Source: Roseiarcus fermentans
GTDB taxonomy: Bacteria; Pseudomonadota; Alphaproteobacteria; Rhizobiales; Beijerinckiaceae
NCBI RefSeq assembly: GCF_003315135.1
Contig: NZ_QNRK01000055.1
Coordinates: 1 to 32,964, forward strand
Length of the DNA stretch: 32,964 nucleotides
Direction: 5' to 3'
Part shown: positions 16,919 to 27,167 of the stretch, piece by piece
Position numbering within the stretch: the first letter of the stretch is position 1
Layout: the number at the start of each line of letters is the position of its first letter
The notes under the pieces: model-generated
Told to the model about the DNA's origin: nothing
Databases searched by the model: none
Seen by the model: the letters and a program-made list of their open reading frames with translations, nothing else
Program-made: the position numbers and the translations under genes

Positions 16919-17034
16919 GGCCGTCCCCCGCTGCGGCCCTCGGCCGTCAATGCGCGTCGCTCGGCCGGACAATACGCCGTTTCGCGGCGGCTGGCGAGCG
17001 GACGGGAGCGCGGCGGGGACCCGCGAGCGCGCGC

Positions 17035-17850
17035 CTAGAGGCGGCTGAGCAGCTCCGCCTTCTTCGCCGCGAATTCTTCCTCCGTCAGGATGTTCTTCTG
17101 GCGCAGCTCGGCGAGACGCTCGATCGTCTTGACGATGTCCTCCATCGCCGGCGTCGCGGCGCGCGCAGCCGTCGACGCGGCCGGGGTGGGCGTCGGCGCG
17201 GCGGGCGTCGGCGCGGGCGGAGTCGGCGACGGCGGCGGGGATTTTTGGCCGGCTTCGCTGCGCGGCGAAACCGGCGCGAGGTCAGACAGGCGCACGACGC
17301 CGAACTGGCTCGTGAAGGTCAGCGACCGGTCGCCTCCCTGCTGCTGCGAGAATCCGGAAATGCGGTGCTCGCCCGAATCGTAGACGCGGACCTCGCCGCC
17401 CGCCTCGATCGCGACCCGCCGGACCGCTGGAAACCAGGCGTATCGCATGTCGTTCTGCGCGCCGGTCGAGGCCGGGGCGCCGAGGTCCGCCGGCCACCAG
17501 GCGCCGCCCGCGCCGGTTCCCGAAACGAACAGGCTCGCGCCGTCGCCCTGGCTTTGCGACTGAGCGGGCGCCGCGGCGAAAGGCTGGCTGCGCAGCAGGC
17601 CGGCGAGCTCGTTGCAGAGCGCGTCGACCCGGTATTTCAGTCCGGAATTGAACATGTCGCCGATCATGATCATGCCGCCCTGCGACCATTGCCCCATGCC
17701 GCCGAGGTCGGGATGGTTGAACTGCGCCTGGGCGCCGTGTCCCTGAGCGAGCGCGCCGAGCAGGCCGAGCGCCGCATCGACGCCAACCCCGTGGCGGGCG
17801 GCGATTTCGGTCACGAGGCGAAGACCTTCGGGCGTGAGGTTCTGCTGCAT
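17035..17850 (-). CDS. SHOCT-domain protein
   Basis: A 271-residue protein. The N-terminal region begins TPEGLRLVTEIAARHGV and has a glycine/glutamine-rich stretch with HPDLGGMGQWSQGGMIMIGDM. A middle beta-rich region (RVAIEAGGEVRVYDSGEHRI) is followed by a proline/alanine linker (about 200-235). A C-terminal SHOCT domain (236-271) has IERLAELRQKNILTEEEFAAKKAELL. SHOCT domains mediate oligomerisation; the whole protein is a recurrent alphaproteobacterial type without known function. The ATG at 17850 follows GGGAAGATG. A MITE is inserted 53 bases upstream of the start and may affect its promoter. Confidence 0.8.
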   Translation of the reverse strand: MQQNLTPEGLRLVTEIAARHGVGVDAALGLLGALAQGHGAQAQFNHPDLGGMGQWSQGGMIMIGDMFNSGLKYRVDALCNELAGLLRSQPFAAAPAQSQSQGDGASLFVSGTGAGGAWWPADLGAPASTGAQNDMRYAWFPAVRRVAIEAGGEVRVYDSGEHRISGFSQQQGGDRSLTFTSQFGVVRLSDLAPVSPRSEAGQKSPPPSPTPPAPTPAAPTPTPAASTAARAATPAMEDIVKTIERLAELRQKNILTEEEFAAKKAELLSRL

Positions 17851-17902
17851 AATTCATCTTCCCTTGTCTATCAATGGCTTATCGTGGTTCCATGCTCGGC
17901 TC

Positions 17903-18107
17903 GTAACTCCCAAGCCGGCAGCGAACAGCGCCGTCATCGCGAGCGAAGCGAAGCGATCCAGGGCCGCTGGGCCACTGTCGCGCCCTCTGGTCGTCCCGCC
18001 GCCCTTCGTTGCGAGCAGAAGACGGGGCGATTTTTTCCGCAGGAAGCAAGCCGCTGCATGGATTGCTTCGTCGCTTTGCTCCTCGCAATGACGGGGTTGG
18101 GAGTTAC
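17903..18107 (+). mobile_element. MITE copy A (205 bp, IS66-type ends)
   Basis: It starts GTAACTCCCAAGCC and ends GGTTGGGAGTTAC, giving 11-bp terminal inverted repeats. It is flanked by perfect 8-bp direct repeats CTCGGCTC (17895-17902 and 18108-18115), the mark of transposition. No transposase is encoded. The subterminal sequences (CGTCATCGCGAGCGAAGC and the complement of GCTCCTCGCAATGACG) also pair imperfectly. GTAA ends plus 8-bp duplications match the known behaviour of the IS66 family, so an IS66 transposase is the likely mover. Confidence 0.88.
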
Positions 18108-18286
18108 CTCGGCTCCGGCTCACTGTGCGTCGCGAGTCGTGAGCGTCATGGAAACGCATCGGGTCCGAAGAACCGCCCCCATGACGACGAAGGGCAAGGC
18201 CGCAAGCACCGAGGCTCTTTCAACATTCTTGACAAGTAAGGCACAGGCATTTGCGGTGAGTGTAAACTTTAGACTCGCAGACCAAA

Positions 18287-18914
18287 ATGACATCCTCAAT
18301 CAGAGAATTCTGGCGAGGGCTCGACGACTCGGTTCACCCGGACGACGCACCCTATTTCAAAGCCGACCGGCACAGCTTCAATCTAGAGTTTCCGCCACCT
18401 GCATTTATTGGTGACATAGACAATGCGCCCGTTGTGATTCTCATGCTCAATGGCGGATACGACAGAACTCTGACGCCTGCCGAGTTTGCGAGGCCTGACG
18501 ACCGAGCGGAATATCTGGCCTGGATAAAAGGCGAGCGGAAGGCGTTCCCTCAAAACCTCTCGGCTTATTACACTCAGCACCCAGAATTCTCGTTAGTCCG
18601 AGACGGCAGCGCTGTGATCGTCAACGCCGTCGCATATCGCTCTGAAGGAATTACCCGCGAACCGCAGAACCAGAAGTTGGCAAAGCTTCCCTTCAGTTCA
18701 TTCGCACCAAAGGTGGCTTCGACAGGAGGTCGTGCCTGCCGCAAGAGCCGGAGACAGGCTCGTCGTTGCACACCGTTGCGGCCTTTGGAATTTCAAAGCC
18801 GCCGAATTTGGTGATGCGCCAAACGTGTACCACTCTACAAATCCGGTGTCGCCGTATCTCTCGAACGAAATGCGCGCGAGGATAGCCTCATGGCTCAGGA
18901 AACCCGGTCGGTAA
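18287..18914 (+). pseudogene. Frameshifted hypothetical gene, possibly uracil-DNA-glycosylase-like fold
   Basis: The first frame (18287 to about 18690) gives MTSSIREFWRGLDDSVHPDD, then PVVILMLNGGYD and AVIVNAVAYRSEG. The reading continues naturally one base out of register as LPSVHSHQRWLRQEVVPAAR, then HRCGLWNF and VYHSTNPVSPYLSNEMRARI. Removing a single C from CCC at 18689-18691 joins them into a protein of about 208 residues. The spacing of a hydrophobic strand with a small loop and a late H-S-T-P motif is reminiscent of the UDG superfamily, but this is weak. Base composition is less GC-rich than the neighbours, suggesting transfer. The stop codon is provided by the inserted MITE. The frameshift could be real or a sequencing error. 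Confidence 0.65.
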
Positions 18915-19115
18915 CTCCCAACCCCGTCATTGCGAGGAGCAAAGCGACGAAGCAATCCATGCCGCGGCTTGCTTCCTGCGGAAAAAATCGCCCCGTCTTC
19001 TGCTCGCAACGAAGGGCGGCGGGACGACCAGAGGGCGCGACAGCGGCCCAGCGGCCCTGGATCGCTTCGCTTCGCTCGCGATGACGGCGCTGTTCGCTGC
19101 CGGCTTGGGAGTTAC
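18911..19115 (-). mobile_element. MITE copy B (205 bp, inverted orientation)
   Basis: Same length and same 11-bp ends as copy A, but in the opposite orientation. It is flanked by perfect 8-bp direct repeats CCCGGTCG (18903-18910 and 19116-19123). It is inserted at the 3' end of the frameshifted gene: its first bases (GTAA) create the in-frame TAA, whereas without it the gene would read on three more codons to a TAA just past the insertion. Confidence 0.88.
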
Positions 19116-19152
19116 CCCGGTCGCCGCAGAAGCTAAAATTTCATTGAATTCA

Positions 19153-22755
<3,603 letters not shown>

Positions 22756-22955
22756 GATGGTTTGATCCCGCGCCCACGCTTTGCCGCGAGCCTACGAAAG
22801 GTCCGACGATCCGCGCAACCGTGGGCGGTAGAGGCCGGTCTTGGACAGCGCCGCGATCTTCGAGACGGCATGGGGTGTGTCGCCACGCCGCCAGATCCTC
22901 CGCTGACGCTGCGCTCCAGGCAACGACGTGGCGCAGGTCGGAGAGGCGATCTCAT

Positions 22956-23237
22956 TCAGGGGGAGCGTCGGTGAGCGTCGACATAGGCGCGCAAGACGGC
23001 GTTCATCCGCGTGAGATGCCCTCTGCCTTGCGCCTTGAACCAGTCGAGGATGTCTGTGTCGAGGCGCAGATGCACGGAGGTCTTGCCGCTCGGCACGACG
23101 ACGCGAGCCTGTTTCCAGAAGTCCTCCCCCAGCGGCTCCGCTTCGGGCGCGTCGGGGCGCGTTTGATCTTCCCCGCGGGCTCTCCTGGCTTGAATCTCGC
23201 TAAGGGAAAATCTCACGGTGGTCGGTTTCTCGCTCAT
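22956..23237 (-). CDS. brnA: BrnA antitoxin
   Basis: A 93-residue protein. The basic/charged N-terminus (SEKPTTVRFSLSEIQARR) is followed by the BrnA core: GKTSVHLRLDTDILDWFKAQGRGHLTRMNAVLRAYVDAH, a ribbon-helix-helix fold that binds DNA. BrnA binds and neutralises BrnT and represses the operon promoter. The ATG at 23237 lies inside the 3' end of brnT (overlap of 38 bases), the usual coupled arrangement. Downstream of its stop is a 200-bp gap to the oxoprolinase start, in which I see no gene. Confidence 0.9.
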   Translation of the reverse strand: MSEKPTTVRFSLSEIQARRARGEDQTRPDAPEAEPLGEDFWKQARVVVPSGKTSVHLRLDTDILDWFKAQGRGHLTRMNAVLRAYVDAHRRSP

Positions 23238-23487
23238 TCCTGTTCGCCTTCTGCGCGGTGATGATCCGAATGACCGCGTCGCCGCGCCAAGTGTACGCCA
23301 CGCGGTAAATCTCCGTTTCCACGCGGCCGAGGGCTATGAACCGCGACTCGCCGTAATCCTCGCGATCGTCGATCCTCTCGATGATCTCGTTGGCGAACAT
23401 CGCGGCGGCGGTGAGAAAGGACACGCCGTGCTTCGCGAGATTGTGCGCCGCCTTGTCCTCGTCCCACTCGAACTGCAAATCGCCCAT
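23200..23487 (-). CDS. brnT: BrnT toxin (RelE-like ribonuclease)
   Basis: A 95-residue protein with the complete BrnT pattern. FEWDEDKAAHNLAKHGVSF opens it, then FANEIIERIDDREDYGESRF, ALGRVETEIYRVAYTWRGDAVIRII and a terminal AQKANRNERETD. BrnT is a ribosome-independent RNase of the RelE fold; the active-site basic and aromatic residues are in the ITAQKAN-R-ER end and the R-VAYTWR strand. No truncation is visible, so it is probably functional. The ATG at 23485-23487 has GGAA upstream. A MITE separates this gene from its promoter. Confidence 0.92.
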   Translation of the reverse strand: MGDLQFEWDEDKAAHNLAKHGVSFLTAAAMFANEIIERIDDREDYGESRFIALGRVETEIYRVAYTWRGDAVIRIITAQKANRNERETDHREIFP

Positions 23488-23503
23488 TCAAATTCCGCAT
23501 GGC

Positions 23504-23708
23504 GTAACTCCCAAGCCGGTAGCCAACAGCGCCGTCATCGCGAGCGAAGCGAAGCGATCCAGGGCCGCTGGGCCGCTGTCGCGCCCTCTGGTCGTCCAGC
23601 CGCCCTTCGTTGCGAGCAGAAGACGGAGCGATTTTTTCCGCAGGAAGCAAGCGGCGGCATGGATTGCTTCGTCGCTTTGCTCCTCGCAATGACGGGGTTG
23701 GGAGTTAC
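23504..23708 (+). mobile_element. MITE copy C (205 bp) in the brnTA leader
   Basis: Same ends as copies A and B, and about 96 percent identical to A by eye. It is flanked by perfect 8-bp direct repeats CGCATGGC (23496-23503 and 23709-23716). It lies between the brnTA promoter and the brnT start codon, so the brnTA transcript carries the element as a structured leader. Confidence 0.9.
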
Positions 23709-23718
23709 CGCATGGCTA

Positions 23719-23747
23719 ATAATACACGATTGTGTACACAAGTTCAA
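23719..23747 (-). promoter_or_regulatory. Sigma70-type promoter of brnT-brnA
   Basis: On the minus strand TTGAAC (23742-23747) and TATTAT (23719-23724) are separated by exactly 17 bases, close to the consensus TTGACA/TATAAT. Transcription would start near 23712, inside the MITE target duplication, and run through the MITE into brnT. Before the insertion the leader would have been about 20 bases long. Confidence 0.7.
23730..23741. promoter_or_regulatory. Palindromic operator in the brnTA promoter spacer
   Basis: TTGTGTACACAA is a perfect 12-bp palindrome filling most of the spacer between the -35 and -10 boxes. BrnA-type antitoxins bind palindromes in their own promoter, so this is the probable autoregulatory site. 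Confidence 0.6.
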
Positions 23748-23830
23748 TGCCGTTCTGCAGGCGTTTCACGTTTCATCGCATGAAGATCTCGCAAGCGATG
23801 TGGATTGCGGTGGAACCGCAGCGCCCGATT

Positions 23831-23860
23831 TTGCCGTCACACTGCCAAAGGTCTTATCAT
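23831..23860 (+). promoter_or_regulatory. Possible promoter of the aldo/keto reductase gene
   Basis: TTGCCG (23831-23836) and TATCAT (23855-23860) are separated by 18 bases, ending 27 bases before the start codon. Both hexamers are moderate matches to the sigma70 consensus, and nothing else upstream looks better. Confidence 0.35.
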
Positions 23861-23887
23861 CGGCGCAACCGCAAGGAGATCGATCCC

Positions 23888-24868
23888 ATGGACACCGTGA
23901 AGTTCGGCAAGACCGGCATGCAGGTCTCGAAACTCTGTCTCGGCTGCATGACCTACGGCGCGCGCGCGTGGCGCGAGTGGGTGCTCGAGGAGGAGGCGTC
24001 GCGGCCCTTCCTCCGCGAGGCGCTGGAGAAGGGGATCACCTTCTTCGACACCGCCGACGTCTACTCGCAGGGCGTGAGCGAGGAGATTCTCGGCCGGGCG
24101 CTGAAGGACTACGCCAGGCGCGCCGAGGTCGTCATCGCCACCAAGGTCCACGGCGCGATGGGGCCGGGCGCCAACGCCAAGGGACTGTCGCGAAAACACA
24201 TCCTCGAGGGGATCGACGCCTCGCTGAAGCGGCTCGGGACCGACTACGTCGACCTCTACCAGATCCACCGCTTCGACCCGGCGACTCCGATGGAGGAGAC
24301 GATGGAGGCGCTGAACGACGTCGTGCGCGCCGGCAAGGCGCTCTACATCGGCGCTTCCTCGATGTACGCGTGGCAATTCGCCCGCATGATCGACATCGCC
24401 CGCTCGAGGGGCCACGCCGAGTTCGTGTCGATGCAGAATTTCTACAACCTCGTGTACCGCGAGGAGGAACGGGAAATGATGCCGTTCTGCACGTTTGAAA
24501 ACATCGCCGTCATCCCGTGGTCGCCGATGGCGCGCGGTTACCTCGCGGGCTCCGGAATCGGGCCGCAGGCCTCGACGGTGCGCGGCCGCACCGATCCGTT
24601 CAGCGTCACCCTCGGCCTCGGCTCGCCCCAGGACGAGACGATCCGCGAACGGGTGAACGAAGTCGCGCGCGACCTCGGCACCAAGCCCGCGATCGTGGCG
24701 CTCGCCTGGGTGCTGTCGAAGCCGTATGTGACGGCGCCGATCGTCGGCGCCTCGAAACCGCATCACCTCGCCGACGCGGTCGCGGCGACCGAACTGAAGC
24801 TCGACGCTCAAACAATCGCCAAACTCGAAGAGCCGTATCGGCCCAAGGCGGTGGCGGGGCACGGGTGA
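23888..24868 (+). CDS. Aldo/keto reductase
   Basis: A 326-residue NADPH-dependent oxidoreductase of the AKR superfamily. The catalytic tetrad is visible: D54 and Y59 in FFDTADVYSQG, K86 in VVIATKVHG and H127 in DLYQIHRFD. The cofactor loops include IGASSMYAW and GASKPHHLADA near the C-terminus. The WSPMARGYLAG segment places it with the YghZ/AKR14-like or general aldo/keto reductase group. It reduces carbonyls to alcohols; the physiological substrate is unknown. The ATG at 23888 is preceded by AAGGAG. A MITE and the divergent brnTA promoter lie upstream. Confidence 0.9.
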   Translation: MDTVKFGKTGMQVSKLCLGCMTYGARAWREWVLEEEASRPFLREALEKGITFFDTADVYSQGVSEEILGRALKDYARRAEVVIATKVHGAMGPGANAKGLSRKHILEGIDASLKRLGTDYVDLYQIHRFDPATPMEETMEALNDVVRAGKALYIGASSMYAWQFARMIDIARSRGHAEFVSMQNFYNLVYREEEREMMPFCTFENIAVIPWSPMARGYLAGSGIGPQASTVRGRTDPFSVTLGLGSPQDETIRERVNEVARDLGTKPAIVALAWVLSKPYVTAPIVGASKPHHLADAVAATELKLDAQTIAKLEEPYRPKAVAGHG

Positions 24869-24908
24869 GGGCCCCGCAGGCGCGTGGTGGAGCGCCGGCG
24901 CCCTTTAG

Positions 24909-24927
24909 GCGCGATCGCTGATCGCGC
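24909..24927. other. Perfect hairpin after the aldo/keto reductase gene
   Basis: GCGCGATC and GATCGCGC form an 8-bp stem around a GCT loop. The arrangement and flanking CCTTTAGG resemble a diverged single hairpin of the 71-bp repeat found at 31.2 kb. It could serve as a transcript end; there is no T-run. Confidence 0.5.
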
Positions 24928-24975
24928 TTGAGCGCGCGACGAGCGCGGCGACAGCCTGATTGCGAGGAGCATGTC

Positions 24976-25338
24976 ATGACCGAGGCCGGCACGAAGGACC
25001 ATCCGATCACGATCGAACCGATCGCCGGGCGCGTGCGCGTCGTCTGGCGCGGGCGGACGATCGGCGAGACGACGCGGGTGCTCGAACTGCGGGAGGCCGG
25101 CTACAAGCCGGTGGCCTACGTTCCGCGCGAGGACGTCGACATGCGGCGTCTCGAACGCACCGAGCGCGTGACGACCTGCCCGTTCAAGGGCGAGGCGAAC
25201 TACTATACGATCCACGACGAGGAGGCCCGCGCCGACAACGCCGTCTGGACCTACGAGCATCCCAAGGGCGACGTCGGCGCCATCGCGGGCCATCTCGCTT
25301 TCTACCCGAATCACGTCGAGGTCGTGCGAATCGACTGA
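24976..25338 (+). CDS. DUF427 domain protein
   Basis: A 120-residue protein that is one complete DUF427 domain. HPITIEPIAGRVRVVWRGRTIG and ETTRVLELREAGYKPVAYVP are followed by the strongly conserved TTCPFKGEANYYTI and AVWTYEHPKGDVGAIAGHLAFYP. The core is a small beta-rich fold with a possible ligand pocket at the CPFKG segment, but no activity is established for the family. The ATG at 24976 follows GAGGAG with ideal spacing. It is a stand-alone gene. Confidence 0.88.
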   Translation: MTEAGTKDHPITIEPIAGRVRVVWRGRTIGETTRVLELREAGYKPVAYVPREDVDMRRLERTERVTTCPFKGEANYYTIHDEEARADNAVWTYEHPKGDVGAIAGHLAFYPNHVEVVRID

Positions 25339-25385
25339 GGCGGTCGCGCGAGGCCCGAGGCGGACCTGCGGCCCCTCCGGACGGC

Positions 25386-26300
25386 TCAGGCGACCGTGGG
25401 CGGGCGGGTCCGGTCGCGCCGGCCCTGGGACCGACCCTCGGGCGGGTTCAAGAGCGCCGCGAGCTTTCGCTCCGTGTCCTCCTCGACGAGCGGCGCGAAC
25501 ACCGCGAGGCGCTGGCCGTCTGCATCGGCGACGACGAAGGTCGTGTATTCGAACGCCATCCGACCCGCTGTCGGATGCATGATCCGCTTGCAGCCGGGAA
25601 TCGGCGGAAGCACCTCGTGAACCGCCCAGCCTTGGCGAAACTCGGCGCTCGCGGCGCTCAGCGTGGCGATCAGACGCTCGAAGTCCGCGTCGCCCCGATA
25701 GCGGGCGTAGTCGGCCCTGAAGGTCGCGAGCGCGTTCGTCGCGACAGTCCGCCAGTCGACGAGCATCGCGCGGTGCGCGGCGTTGGCGAACATGAGGTGC
25801 ATCATGTTGCGCTCGTCGCCCTCGAGCCGCCGATAGTCGCCGAACACCGCCTCGGCGGCGCGGTTCCAGGCGAGAATGTCCCACCGCCTTCCCGTCACGA
25901 GCGCGGGCTGCAGGGTCAGCGAGTCGAGCATGCGGCGGATGGGCGCCGAGACCGCCTCGGGCCCCGCCTCGCGGATGAAGGATGGCGGACGGCCGGCGAG
26001 GACGAACAGGTGCCGCCGCTCCGCCGCGTCGAGGCGGAGCGTGTCGGCCAGCGCGTCGAGAGTCTCGACGGAAGGGTTCACCGCCCGCGCCTGCTCGAGC
26101 CACGTGTACCAGGTCACCCCGACGCCGGCGAGTTCGGCCACCTCCTCCCGGCGGAGCCCGGGCGTCCGCCGCCTCACGCCGTTCGACAGACCGACGCTCG
26201 CAGGGGTGACGCGCTCGCGACGGGAGCGAAGGAAGGCCGCGAATTCGCGACGGCGCGCTGCCGCCGCGGTGGAAGGCTCGATGCGCATGAGCGTCATCAT
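25386..26300 (-). CDS. XRE-family regulator with MmyB-like ligand-binding domain
   Basis: A protein of about 304 residues. The N-terminal helix-turn-helix has GLRREEVAELAGVGVTWYTWLEQARAVNPSVETLDALADTLRLD, and the C-terminal MmyB-like/PAS-type domain has WDILAWNRAAEAVFGDYRRL and PPIPGCKRIMHPTAGRMAFE. Such regulators sit next to, and usually repress, a divergent dehydrogenase gene, as here. Several start codons are clustered (ATG at 26300, 26297 and 26288); 26300 is given, but none has a good ribosome binding site. The tail is rich in arginine and may be disordered. The ligand is unknown. Confidence 0.85.
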   Translation of the reverse strand: MMTLMRIEPSTAAAARRREFAAFLRSRRERVTPASVGLSNGVRRRTPGLRREEVAELAGVGVTWYTWLEQARAVNPSVETLDALADTLRLDAAERRHLFVLAGRPPSFIREAGPEAVSAPIRRMLDSLTLQPALVTGRRWDILAWNRAAEAVFGDYRRLEGDERNMMHLMFANAAHRAMLVDWRTVATNALATFRADYARYRGDADFERLIATLSAASAEFRQGWAVHEVLPPIPGCKRIMHPTAGRMAFEYTTFVVADADGQRLAVFAPLVEEDTERKLAALLNPPEGRSQGRRDRTRPPTVA

Positions 26301-26307
26301 AGCAGGA

Positions 26308-26323
26308 TCGATACCCGTATCGA
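26308..26323. promoter_or_regulatory. Operator between the XRE regulator and the SDR gene
   Basis: TCGATAC-CC-GTATCGA is a perfect 7-bp inverted repeat with a 2-bp spacer. It lies 8 bases upstream of the regulator start and about 70 bases upstream of the divergent SDR gene, and is the natural binding site of the divergent XRE repressor. Confidence 0.65.
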
Positions 26324-26394
26324 CAGACGCCTTCTTCGCCTCGGCCGCCTTCGCTATCCCACTGCCGCAGCGCCGGGCGCGAAGGAGCAGGACC

Positions 26395-27114
26395 ATGGCT
26401 GAGCACGTGTTCATCGTCGGAGGAACCTCGGGGATCGGCCTCGCCGCGGCGGCGCGGCTGAAGGCGGCCGGCTACGCGGTCACGATCGCCGGACGCGACC
26501 CCGGCAAGCTCGACTCGGCGCGACGGCTCCTCGGCGAGGCCGGCGGCCTCGCAATGGACGCGTGCGACGACCGCGCGGTGACGGCCGCATTCGCCTCCGT
26601 CGGCCCGATCGACCACCTCGTGCTCGCGTTCGGAAGCCATCAGGGGGCCGGCCCCCTCGCGGCGGTCACGATGGACTCGGTGCGGGCGGGCTTCGCGGAA
26701 AAGACGTTGCCGCACATCGCCTGTCTCAAGGCTGCGCTCCCGACCCTGCGCCCGGACGGGAGCGTCACGATCCTCTCCGCCGTTTCGGCCTATGCAGGAA
26801 TGCCCGGAACCGCGGGGCTCGCCGCAGCCAACGCGGCCGTCGCCGCGCTCGTCCCGGCGCTCGCCGCCGAGTTGCGGCCGCTCCGGATCAACGGCGTCGC
26901 CCCCGGCGTCGTCGACACGCCGTGGTGGAACTTCATGCCCGCGGAGCAGAAGCAGGCGGCGTTCGCGAGCTATGCGGCCATGACGCCGGTCGGGCGCAAC
27001 GGCGCGCCGGAGGACATCGCCGACGCCATCGGGTTCCTGATCGGCAACGGCTTCATGAATGGCGAGACCATCGTCTGCGACGGCGGCGTCCGCTGGGGCG
27101 GCCGGCCGGCTTGA
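26395..27114 (+). CDS. SDR-family protein lacking the catalytic Tyr-Lys
   Basis: A 239-residue Rossmann-fold short-chain dehydrogenase-like protein. The cofactor loop is VGGTSGIG (8-15), GRDPGKL follows strand 2, and LAFGSHQGAG replaces the usual NNAG region. The serine region SAVSAYAG (128-135) is present, but the YxxxK position (about 142-146) reads LAAAN, so the classical tyrosine and lysine are absent. INGVAPGVVDTPWW and a C-terminal INGETIVCDGG-like end (MNGETIVCDGG) are normal. It may be an atypical reductase or a binding protein. AAGGAG precedes the ATG. It is divergent from its likely regulator, and the next SDR gene starts 53 bases downstream. Confidence 0.87.
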   Translation: MAEHVFIVGGTSGIGLAAAARLKAAGYAVTIAGRDPGKLDSARRLLGEAGGLAMDACDDRAVTAAFASVGPIDHLVLAFGSHQGAGPLAAVTMDSVRAGFAEKTLPHIACLKAALPTLRPDGSVTILSAVSAYAGMPGTAGLAAANAAVAALVPALAAELRPLRINGVAPGVVDTPWWNFMPAEQKQAAFASYAAMTPVGRNGAPEDIADAIGFLIGNGFMNGETIVCDGGVRWGGRPA

Positions 27115-27167
27115 TACTCGGGGTCGGCCCTCCGATCTCATTGCGGACAGGGCGCCAGGAGGCGGAG

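Noticed and set aside
17903-18107. Small genes inside the MITE copies
   Set aside because: The frames in the four copies are not kept free of changes as proteins would be, and the conserved features are the inverted ends and pairing arms.
18181-18414. Open frame starting MTTKGKAASTEALSTFL
   Set aside because: It overlaps the better-supported frame at 18287, has no recognisable family and turns arginine-rich after about 50 codons; a truncated remnant of another gene cannot be excluded.
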